Assembly (NCBI GenBank): GCA_937897365.1
Contig: CALCOP010000141.1
Coordinates: 1-5,260 of the forward strand
Direction: 5' to 3'
DNA: 5,260 nucleotides
Origin: an uncultured euryarchaeote
Lineage (GTDB): Archaea > Thermoplasmatota > Poseidoniia > Poseidoniales > Poseidoniaceae
This document shows, piece after piece, positions 1-5,260 of this stretch. Position 1 is the first letter of the stretch; the number at the start of each line of letters is the position of its first letter. Below the pieces are notes generated by a model. It was given only the letters and a program-made list of their open reading frames with translations. It was not told the DNA's origin and searched no databases. A program made the position numbers and the translations under genes.

Positions 1-2
1 CC

Positions 3-953
3 ATGGCCGGTTCAAAGATTGACTCTTTACCGTTTCATCCAGCACAGCTCTTACCTTGGGATTCAGGCTATGTTGCCATTGGAATCGATGGAGAGTTTCT
101 CGCATTAGATGTGAATCTTCAAAAAATTGATGATGTCAAAAAACCATTCCCATGTTCTGCTCAACTCGCCACTGTTCTCGACAACCAATTGATTGCCACT
201 TGGGTTGACCATGAATTGATGCTTGCAAGAATGGCTTCTTTTGCCCTCTCGAAACCCTTTGGCAACGGCCCGGAGCGTGGCGAACTTCGTACACGAACCT
301 CAATTGATGCTGCACTACATCCCGCTCAAACAATTTGGTCGCATGTGTTGGATGCTGAACCACTTTCACTCTGTTCCAATAATGAACAATTTGTATTTAT
401 TTTGTGGAAAAAAGGCATCTATGCGATGGGAAAAGGTACTGGAGAAGATTGGAGAAAACCCGAACCCTCTTGGCCCGAACTTGAGAAGTTGCCTCATGCT
501 GAAGCGATTATTTCTTCATCAATTCAAGGACAGAAACTGCATGTCTGGTCGAGAGGGGGCGGCCATCAAATATACCAATGTAAAACTGGAGAACTGCTCC
601 TGTCTGAAATCATTCCATACGATGGAATACTTGATTCGGTTTTCAGTCACAATGACAATCATCTTCTTTGTTACCAAAGTGGAGATGTGCTTTGGTATAA
701 TGCGGAAGGCATTCAAAAAACGGTCCAATTACGCGGACCGGTACAGCACGCACTATGGAACAGTGAACAATCAGCATGGCATATTGCTGGATGGAGAGAA
801 GAAGCATGTCTTTCCCAGCGAGAGCATCACAGCACCCCATTTAGAGAAATACCCGTGCAAATCGTACTGCATAACAGCTTAACTTTACTGCTGCTCAATG
901 ACGGGTCATTCTTAGAATCGTCATATCCGTTCCCCTCAACAGCCGATGAGTGA
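3..953 (+). CDS. Hypothetical protein, beta-propeller-like, possibly 5'-truncated
   Basis: I do not recognise a named family. The 316-residue product has no signal peptide or membrane segment, so it is probably cytosolic. It is rich in short beta-strand patterns separated by Gly/Asp/Asn turns, with aromatic-ended strands such as LHVW (about residues 179-182) and GDVLWYN (about 227-233), plus a phrase near the N-terminus reading GYVAIGIDGEFLALD. This texture resembles WD40-like or other propeller repeats, but no canonical WD dipeptide series or catalytic motif is visible. The ATG lies at the third base of the window, so no ribosome binding site can be judged and the true start may be further upstream. 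The stop is TGA at 951-953. The gene converges on the ribosomal protein operon and is not part of it. I am confident it is coding, since it is the longest frame here and contains shadows in other frames, but not about its function. Confidence 0.75.
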   Translation: MAGSKIDSLPFHPAQLLPWDSGYVAIGIDGEFLALDVNLQKIDDVKKPFPCSAQLATVLDNQLIATWVDHELMLARMASFALSKPFGNGPERGELRTRTSIDAALHPAQTIWSHVLDAEPLSLCSNNEQFVFILWKKGIYAMGKGTGEDWRKPEPSWPELEKLPHAEAIISSSIQGQKLHVWSRGGGHQIYQCKTGELLLSEIIPYDGILDSVFSHNDNHLLCYQSGDVLWYNAEGIQKTVQLRGPVQHALWNSEQSAWHIAGWREEACLSQREHHSTPFREIPVQIVLHNSLTLLLLNDGSFLESSYPFPSTADE

Positions 954-1043
954 ATGATGCTTGAAGCACCAATACAAGTTTCATATCAATTACCGCCACC
1001 CTTGACGTGAGGATGGTAAATTCTACAGACAACTGAACTGAAA
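954..1043. other. Convergent intergenic gap with weak hairpins
   Basis: This 90-base gap separates two genes that run toward each other, so both transcripts should end here. A small palindrome TGCTTGAAGCA sits at 958-968, just after the stop of the upstream gene. An imperfect inverted repeat pairs AATTACC (988-994) with GGTAAATT (1015-1022). Neither is followed by a long T tract on either strand. Archaeal termination usually relies on T-rich stretches, so I cannot assign a terminator with confidence. Confidence 0.3.
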
Positions 1044-1217
1044 TCACTCGTTGGTTTCAGTGTAGCCACAACGACCACATGACTTGCGGTCTGCGTGAAC
1101 AGCGAGGAACACACCAGGTCCACATTGGGGACAGAATTCAGCGTTGCGAGTGAGTGTACCATCTTCACCGACGGTATACTTTGACCACTTTGCGCCAGCT
1201 TTAGGACCGTCACCCAT
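1044..1217 (-). CDS. rps27ae: Small ribosomal subunit protein S27ae
   Basis: This 57-residue protein of the small ribosomal subunit carries one zinc ribbon. Reading from the ATG at 1217, the zinc ligands are C29-P-Q-C32 and C47-G-R-C50, inside the family signature FCPQCGPGVFLAVHADR followed by SCGRCGYTE. The length fits archaeal S27ae, which lacks the ubiquitin fusion seen in eukaryotes. The basic, aromatic N-terminus (KAGAKWSKYTV) is typical for rRNA contact. The start is set by a strong Shine-Dalgarno site GGAGGTGA six bases upstream, lying inside the end of the S24e gene. The ATG shares its first base with the S24e stop codon (TGATG), so translation of the two is probably coupled. It is the last gene of the operon and is followed by a convergent gene. 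All key residues are intact. Confidence 0.96.
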   Translation of the reverse strand: MGDGPKAGAKWSKYTVGEDGTLTRNAEFCPQCGPGVFLAVHADRKSCGRCGYTETNE

Positions 1218-1585
1218 CACTCGTCACCTCCTTCTTCGGCAGGTGCATCTTCTACAGGTGATTCTTCCTTAGCAGGTGCTTCTTCCTTAGCAGATGCTTC
1301 AGAAGATGAGCGAAATTGTTCGTGTCGCTTGTGTATAAATTCTGGTTCAACTTTCATAGAGTCAACGTCACCATAAATGAACGCCAGTCCAGTGGTGAGA
1401 GGTTGGCCGAATCGAGTATTGCATTCTTTGACAACAATGCAATCTGGGTTGGAACCAGGTTCAAGTGTCTTAACCAAATTCATCACTGCTTGGCGTGATG
1501 GTGTGGCTTGTTTTTCATGCAACCAACTGAAATTAATTTCAACACGGTTGAGTAATTTATTTTCCTTGCGTGATACAATATCCAT
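1217..1585 (-). CDS. rps24e: Small ribosomal subunit protein S24e
   Basis: This is a component of the small ribosomal subunit. Residues 1-90 form the usual S24e core: the start MDIVSRKENKLLNRVEINF, the loop ATPSRQAVMNLV, the central strand CIVVKECNTRFGQ, and the closing segment GLAFIYGDVDSMKVEPEFI with HKRH. Archaeal S24e is usually about 100 residues and ends near this point. Here residues 91-122 add a disordered tail rich in Ala, Glu and Pro, built from AKEE-type units and ending EEGGDE. Two of these units are encoded by a tandem 18-base repeat. The ATG at 1585 follows the Spt4 stop after 12 bases, and GGAG lies eight bases upstream. The gene overlaps rps27ae by one base. The core assignment is secure; the role of the tail is unknown. 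Confidence 0.96.
   Translation of the reverse strand: MDIVSRKENKLLNRVEINFSWLHEKQATPSRQAVMNLVKTLEPGSNPDCIVVKECNTRFGQPLTTGLAFIYGDVDSMKVEPEFIHKRHEQFRSSSEASAKEEAPAKEESPVEDAPAEEGGDE
1224..1231 (-). promoter_or_regulatory. Shine-Dalgarno site of rps27ae
   Basis: GGAGGTGA on the minus strand is a near-full match to the archaeal 16S rRNA tail complement, six bases before the S27ae ATG. It lies within codons for the Gly-Gly-Asp of the S24e C-terminus, so the same bases serve coding and initiation. Confidence 0.85.
1262..1297 (-). repeat. Tandem 18-bp repeat in the S24e tail
   Basis: Two adjacent 18-base units (1262-1279 and 1280-1297) differ at one base. On the coding strand they read GCA-YCT-GCT-AAG-GAA-GAA, giving APAKEE and ASAKEE (S24e residues 103-108 and 97-102). 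The following residues (SPVED, APAEE) look like decayed copies of the same unit. Confidence 0.85.
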
Positions 1586-1593
1586 ATTTTCAT

Positions 1594-1597
1594 CTCC
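1594..1597 (-). promoter_or_regulatory. Shine-Dalgarno site of rps24e
   Basis: GGAG directly follows the Spt4 stop codon TAA and lies eight bases before the S24e ATG. It supports the start at 1585 over the out-of-frame ATG at 1593. Confidence 0.7.
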
Positions 1598-1801
1598 TTA
1601 ACGAACGCTAACTTTGAGAGCGTATTTGCCTGGTTGGTCGATCTTCAATCGCTTAGCGATTTCAGAACGGCTAGGATTCATAATGATGACGTATCCTTGA
1701 TGCTCTAAAGATACGCGTGCATCTGGATTTCGTGGACAGACATCCACGCCATCTTCGAGAACGAGGTGACATTCACTGCAAACATAGGGAACTTTTGCCA
1801 T
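1598..1801 (-). CDS. spt4: Transcription elongation factor Spt4 (RpoE'')
   Basis: Spt4 binds the NGN domain of Spt5; the pair sits on the RNA polymerase clamp and raises processivity. This 67-residue protein has the expected plan: an N-terminal zinc-knuckle region (residues 4-30), then the conserved strand GYVIIMNPSRSEIAKRL (36-52) and the C-terminal PGKYALKV (57-64), both hallmark archaeal Spt4 segments. The knuckle is odd. C8-S-E-C11 is present, but the second pair, normally CPxC, reads C22-P-R-N25, so the fourth cysteine is missing. H12 or H34 might substitute, or zinc may not be bound. The start at 1801 is supported by GAGGTGAT just upstream, overlapping the Rpo7 stop. It lies 10 bases after rpo7 and 12 bases before rps24e. 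Confidence 0.93.
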   Translation of the reverse strand: MAKVPYVCSECHLVLEDGVDVCPRNPDARVSLEHQGYVIIMNPSRSEIAKRLKIDQPGKYALKVSVR

Positions 1802-1805
1802 TCAT

Positions 1806-1813
1806 ATCACCTC
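1806..1813 (-). promoter_or_regulatory. Shine-Dalgarno site of spt4
   Basis: GAGGTGAT overlaps the Rpo7 stop codon (TGAGGTGAT) and ends four bases before the Spt4 ATG. An out-of-frame ATG lies between the site and the true start. Confidence 0.75.
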
Positions 1814-2366
1814 ACTCGTTATCCTCTTCTCCGAGCCAGTCGTGACAACCCAGTCCGGGCTGTTTGCTGGTCAATCCAATCTTTGAACGACGAGGGTCAG
1901 AAGTGTCGGGTGAGAGAGACACAATTCGTGCACGAACAGAGTCCCCAACGCCAATTCTTCGCTCGGACTTGCGGCCTTGAATAACTCCTGCACCTACGTT
2001 TGCTTCGACTTGATCTTCCATGATTTGTGATTTGTGAAGCAATGCTTCCATAGGTCCTATACGGACAAAAGCTCCGAATTCGTTCACTTCAGAAACTGCA
2101 CCTTCGACAACTTCGTAATCATCCATACAGAACAAAACTGCATCAAAGCGAACTCGCTGATAGATTGCACCATCGCCGTGAATGATTCGTCCTCTGCCAA
2201 GTGGTTCGTGATTTGATGTAACCAGAATGAAACGGTTGTCATCATCAAAACGACCTTCAAAGGCAGTCATTGAAAGACGGTCAATGTGGTCATTGAGTGA
2301 TGCACCCTTGCGCATATACTCAGCTGGAATGCGGATTGTGTCTTCCTTTGTGACAATTTTATACAT
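1812..2366 (-). CDS. rpo7: DNA-directed RNA polymerase subunit Rpo7 (RpoE')
   Basis: Rpo7, with Rpo4, forms the stalk of archaeal RNA polymerase, which binds nascent RNA and helps open complex formation; it is the homologue of eukaryotic Rpb7. The 184-residue product has the N-terminal tip domain (about residues 1-80, beginning MYKIVTKEDTIRIP and ending GDGAIYQRVRFDAVLF), then an S1/OB fold (about 82-166) with VVEGAVSEVNEFGAFVRIGP and a second half VGDSVRARIVSLS. The family C-terminus SKIGLTSKQPGLG is followed by a short acidic tail, EEDNE. Length is normal for the family. I chose the ATG at 2366 because MYKIV is the family N-terminus and GAGGTGA lies five bases upstream; an in-frame GTG at 2375 lies inside that site and would add three residues. 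It is the first gene of the operon with spt4, rps24e and rps27ae. Confidence 0.96.
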   Translation of the reverse strand: MYKIVTKEDTIRIPAEYMRKGASLNDHIDRLSMTAFEGRFDDDNRFILVTSNHEPLGRGRIIHGDGAIYQRVRFDAVLFCMDDYEVVEGAVSEVNEFGAFVRIGPMEALLHKSQIMEDQVEANVGAGVIQGRKSERRIGVGDSVRARIVSLSPDTSDPRRSKIGLTSKQPGLGCHDWLGEEDNE

Positions 2367-2371
2367 CGTGT

Positions 2372-2378
2372 TCACCTC
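2372..2378 (-). promoter_or_regulatory. Shine-Dalgarno site of rpo7
   Basis: GAGGTGA on the minus strand is five bases before the ATG at 2366. It contains the upstream in-frame GTG (2373-2375), which argues that this GTG is part of the ribosome binding site and not the start. Confidence 0.8.
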
Positions 2379-2493
2379 AATTCGCTCTCAAAACGCACAG
2401 ATGAGGAAAGAAGTGGGAAACCCATTCCGTCCTTCACCGGCGTGTGCCTCAAGAGAGAAGTCGACCGTAGTCATTCTCGCCACAGACGACCCC

Positions 2494-2501
2494 TATTTAA
2501 T
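2494..2501 (-). promoter_or_regulatory. Candidate TATA box of the rpo7 operon
   Basis: TTAAATAG on the minus strand is the best archaeal TATA-like match in the gap. A start about 25-28 bases downstream would fall near 2470-2474, giving a leader of roughly 105 bases before the rpo7 ATG. No strong purine-rich BRE precedes it, so the call is tentative. Confidence 0.4.
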
Positions 2502-2562
2502 GCACTCGCTTTGTAAATGGTAGATTCAAGTCGAAAAAACGCTTCTGTCGTTACATATGATG

Positions 2563-2573
2563 GCATAAAAAAG
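2563..2573 (+). promoter_or_regulatory. Candidate TATA-like element of the exported-protein gene
   Basis: GCATAAAAAAG is the most TATA-like plus-strand stretch upstream of the large gene. A start about 27 bases downstream would fall near 2590-2597, giving a leader of about 50 bases. The match to the archaeal consensus is weak. Confidence 0.25.
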
Positions 2574-2645
2574 AGTCGAAAAGTAGGGATTTTTTCATGC
2601 ACATCGCCATAAGCCATAACAACCCCCCGAGGCCCCTACTATGTG

Positions 2646-5260
2646 ATGACAAGTAGCACGATGCATCGGACGGGCAAAATTGCCTACGCGATTGTCCCTC
2701 TGCTGTTGCTCATACTCTCATCACTTTCACCGCTCCTTTTGAACCATGGAGATACTCGAAATCATCTTGAAAAACCTCAAGATGTTGCTTTTTCTTCAAC
2801 CAATGAGTCATGGGGTGGACAAACACAGCCATGGGGTCAGTACGCACGAACTCCGACCCATAATGGCACCATGCCTCCACACAGCCCCAACGGTGGACCT
2901 GGAGAAGGAAGTGTAGACGATGTCACAATTTTTGGCAGTATTGACAGCCCTGTAATTAACTGGGTTGGTTTTGAAAACGGTGTTGATGCCTATGGCTCAA
3001 TTATCGCAGATTTTTCTCAGAGTATTACTGCAAATAATGCCGCACTTGAACGATGTGGTGAAGATGAACTGTTTGCTGTCACCGTATCCAAAGACGGAGG
3101 AGAAAGTAGACTCACAATTCTTTCAGGAGATGATGCAAAAACGGCTTGGGAAGTCAATTTAGGACAAACCAATGATATTCGATCAACACCTATTGTTCAC
3201 GACATTAATGATGATGGTAAACCCGAAATTATTGTTGTCTACGACACATCCAGTGCCCTACAGGTAGAAATGTGGTCACCGGAGTTAACATGCTCCGAAT
3301 CTGGATGGCAAAAAAATGGCCATAGTAATGAAAGATTGTGGAGTTACAGCGATAGTGATTACCGTATTGGCATCACAAGCCCTCATACCCCATCCAGCCA
3401 GTCAAACCATCGTTCAGTAACCCAACCATTGCTCGCCGATCTTGAACTCGATGGAACCCCTGAATTGGTTCTGTCAGTCGTTGACGAAGGCTCTGATGAT
3501 CCTACTGTGCTCTCTTTTGATTTAACGACAAGTGTACCATCACAGCCTGACTGGGATATTTCACTTGACCGAGGTACACACCCGTCAGACCCTACATGGG
3601 CTGCACTTGACAGTTCGACTACTGCAATCGTTTTGACGACTATTGACTCAAATTCAGGAAACATGTGGGTTTGGAGAATCGATGGTGCATCCGGTTCACT
3701 GGATTGGGAAAGAGTTGCACTGCAGGGTACTGACTCTGATTCCGATTCTCCCCGTTTGCGTTTACCGGGGCCCGTCATCGTCCAGTTGGATGGTGATGAT
3801 GCTCCAGAAATGATTCTTACCGTTCCGACCGATTCAAATGGCGCTACATCAGGTAACGGTGCTCGCTACATTGGAATGGAATTAACATCGACCACTGAGA
3901 TTTTCAATTTTAGAGCACAAAATGGATATGCAGATACACAACCACTTCCAATTGATACAACGGATGATGGCATTCATGACCGTCTATGCTGGGTCACATG
4001 GTATTCAGAATCATCGATAAGTTTCAACCGTAAGGGAATGGCTGGATGCCACGATATTAGCCTTTCAACCCCATTGAAAGAATGGAGTCGAGATTTGCAA
4101 CGTGGAAACGGCAATGACAATGATGAGATTGGAGTATCTGCGCCTATATGGATGGACATTAACGATGATAATGAGCCAGAAATCATTGTTGCATTTGGTC
4201 AGAGACTCTGGGCATTTGACGGCGAGACTGGGGCGTCTGCAGATATCAACAATGCTTGGTCGTCACCTCTTGCCATGCCACACAGAGTATGGGCAAGTCC
4301 TGCAGTTGCAGACATGGATGGAGATGGTACATTAGACATTTTGATAGGTGACATTTTAGTGTCACAAAGTGCCTCAGATTTTGCACCTCTTGCCGACCAG
4401 AGAGGTATCAGTTTCAACCCCGCAGAACCAGATCCTGGACAGCAGGTTACAATTACAGGACAATTCTCAAACATTGGGACTGTCGAAAACGATGATGATC
4501 TTGATGCTGTGCTGTTGCTCAACGGCAATGAGATTGCAAGAGAACGTTTTGATGATGTAGAACCAGTTTCACCTTCTGGCGAAGGTGGTCCGTTGACCTT
4601 TAGCGCCGTCATTACCGCTGAATTAGGAATCCATAATGTCACGATGGTTTTGGATGTAAATGGTAACATTTCAGAAGCAAGGGAAGACAACAACATTGCT
4701 ACAACTCAACTCGCAATAGTAGAACCGTACGTAGCCCGAATTGACTTACCCCTCGAAACGCCACGCATACCGCCAGGTTCGACAGAACTCGTCTCTATCG
4801 AAATATTAGCACTTGGATCGAGGACTGCAGATTGGAGCCTCTCGTGGGATGATAGTTCGTTGCCTGATGGGTGGACCTTCTCGCTGCAGAGTGGCGCAGA
4901 CACAAACCCAACACTTGTTCCCGACAGTCCAATCTCGATTGGGTTTAATGTTGGAATACCAAGTGATGCTTTAGGCGATGCGAACAGCTTTGTCGACTTT
5001 ACACTGACCTTAGATGAGGATTCTTCGATTACCACTGTAATTCAAATGCCTATAGAGGTTCTGCGTACGAGGGGCTTGTCAGTTACCGGCCCAAGTGGAC
5101 TTGGGACAACTGAAGGATATGGACGAGTTCTCGGCGTCGCAAATGCTTGGATGGTGGTTGAAAACCTGGGAAATGCCCAAGAATCTACAACATCGATTGA
5201 TTGGACTGCACCCTCTTGGGGTGGTTCTCCATCATTGCACGATTCGAGCGGTAATGAAAT
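2646..5260 (+). CDS. Large exported FG-GAP/PQQ-like propeller and CARDB protein, 3'-partial
   Basis: The frame is open for 871 codons from the ATG at 2646 and leaves the window without a stop. The N-terminus (MTSSTMHRTGK, then a hydrophobic stretch at about residues 12-32) looks like a Sec signal peptide. An alternative ATG at 2661 keeps the signal, and neither start has a well-placed Shine-Dalgarno site. After a Pro/Gly/Asn-rich linker, WGQYARTPTHNG (63-74) resembles the entry motif of PQQ-type propellers. Acidic FG-GAP/VCBS-like loops follow at residues 186 (DINDDGKPEIIVV), 265 (DLELDGTPELVL), 382 (DGDDAPEMIL), 504 (DINDDNEPEIIVA) and 556 (DMDGDGTLDILIGD), the last a good calcium-loop pattern. 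Residues 587-690 match a CARDB domain, ending in EDNN. Residues 697-805 resemble an NEW3-like sandwich (LPDGWTFSL), and another beta domain starts near 811. The protein is probably surface-attached or secreted; its ligand is unknown. The membrane anchor or catalytic domain, if any, lies beyond the window. Confidence 0.9.
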   Translation, partial: MTSSTMHRTGKIAYAIVPLLLLILSSLSPLLLNHGDTRNHLEKPQDVAFSSTNESWGGQTQPWGQYARTPTHNGTMPPHSPNGGPGEGSVDDVTIFGSIDSPVINWVGFENGVDAYGSIIADFSQSITANNAALERCGEDELFAVTVSKDGGESRLTILSGDDAKTAWEVNLGQTNDIRSTPIVHDINDDGKPEIIVVYDTSSALQVEMWSPELTCSESGWQKNGHSNERLWSYSDSDYRIGITSPHTPSSQSNHRSVTQPLLADLELDGTPELVLSVVDEGSDDPTVLSFDLTTSVPSQPDWDISLDRGTHPSDPTWAALDSSTTAIVLTTIDSNSGNMWVWRIDGASGSLDWERVALQGTDSDSDSPRLRLPGPVIVQLDGDDAPEMILTVPTDSNGATSGNGARYIGMELTSTTEIFNFRAQNGYADTQPLPIDTTDDGIHDRLCWVTWYSESSISFNRKGMAGCHDISLSTPLKEWSRDLQRGNGNDNDEIGVSAPIWMDINDDNEPEIIVAFGQRLWAFDGETGASADINNAWSSPLAMPHRVWASPAVADMDGDGTLDILIGDILVSQSASDFAPLADQRGISFNPAEPDPGQQVTITGQFSNIGTVENDDDLDAVLLLNGNEIARERFDDVEPVSPSGEGGPLTFSAVITAELGIHNVTMVLDVNGNISEAREDNNIATTQLAIVEPYVARIDLPLETPRIPPGSTELVSIEILALGSRTADWSLSWDDSSLPDGWTFSLQSGADTNPTLVPDSPISIGFNVGIPSDALGDANSFVDFTLTLDEDSSITTVIQMPIEVLRTRGLSVTGPSGLGTTEGYGRVLGVANAWMVVENLGNAQESTTSIDWTAPSWGGSPSLHDSSGNE

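Larger units (their letters stand above)
2367..2642. other. Divergent intergenic region
   Basis: This gap of about 275 bases separates the minus-strand rpo7 operon from the plus-strand exported-protein gene, so it must hold both promoters. I see no RNA gene and no long coding frame. It contains a TTAAATA element facing the operon, an A-rich CATAAAAAAG facing the other gene, two copies of AGTCGAAAA 45 bases apart (2529-2537 and 2574-2582), and one short ATG-initiated frame on each side (2388-2474 minus, 28 codons; 2597-2656 plus, 19 codons). None is proven functional. Confidence 0.6.

Noticed and set aside
223..882. 219-codon plus-strand frame inside the first gene
   Set aside because: It overlaps the 316-codon gene in another frame, with an odd composition rich in Met, Cys and His and no domain pattern.
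988..1022. Imperfect hairpin as a terminator between convergent genes
   Set aside because: The stem has a bulge and mismatches and no T tract follows on either strand, so it is only noted as weak structure.
986..1213. 75-codon minus-strand frame over the S27ae gene
   Set aside because: It is a frame-shifted shadow of S27ae; the correct frame has the zinc ribbon and a strong Shine-Dalgarno site.
2227..2523. 98-codon plus-strand frame across the Rpo7 start and promoter gap
   Set aside because: It lies antisense to the conserved Rpo7 N-terminus and reads through the promoter region with no family pattern.
2367..2642. CRISPR array, tRNA or other structured RNA in the divergent gap
   Set aside because: No regularly spaced repeats, no cloverleaf and no convincing long stem are visible.
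2965..3162. 65-codon plus-strand frame near the start of the exported gene
   Set aside because: It is an out-of-frame shadow of the propeller region.
3383..5035. Long minus-strand frames (3383-3778, 4199-4696, 4706-5035) under the large gene
   Set aside because: They are Ser-rich antisense shadows of Asp- and Thr-rich coding DNA; the plus-strand frame is continuous with clear domains.

Overview
The window looks archaeal and most likely comes from a planktonic marine euryarchaeon, with Marine Group II / Poseidoniales the best guess. The archaeal call is firm: it carries an RNA polymerase stalk subunit Rpo7, an Spt4-type elongation factor, and the archaeal/eukaryotic ribosomal proteins S24e and S27ae, with strong GGAGGTGA-type Shine-Dalgarno sites. 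The group-level call is inference, resting on moderate base composition and on the large exported FG-GAP/CARDB protein beside the housekeeping genes.

Layout. (1) Positions 3-953, + strand: a 316-residue protein of unknown function with beta-propeller-like texture; its start may lie before the window. (2) Positions 954-1043: a short convergent intergenic gap. (3) Positions 1044-2366, - strand: a compact four-gene operon, transcribed in the order rpo7, spt4, rps24e, rps27ae. Gaps are 10 and 12 bases, and the last pair overlaps by one base (TGATG). Each gene has its own Shine-Dalgarno site. The last gene, S27ae, is only 57 codons. Rpo7 should start at the ATG at 2366, not at the in-frame GTG at 2375. 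(4) Positions 2367-2642: a divergent intergenic region with candidate TATA elements and a possible short leader ORF on each side. (5) From 2646 to the end of the window, + strand: one uninterrupted reading frame of at least 871 codons, running off the edge. It encodes a signal peptide, a PQQ-propeller-like N-terminal motif, about eight propeller blades with FG-GAP/VCBS-type acidic loops, a CARDB domain, an NEW3-like beta-sandwich and the start of another beta domain.

The operon joins transcription (Rpo7 in the polymerase stalk, Spt4 as partner of Spt5) to translation (two small-subunit ribosomal proteins), a known archaeal arrangement. The exported protein is divergently transcribed and has no obvious functional link to it; an adhesive, substrate-binding or scaffolding role outside the cell is plausible but unproven. 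The most notable points are the exported multidomain protein, an Spt4 lacking its fourth zinc cysteine, and an S24e with an acidic tail built from a tandem 18-base repeat.
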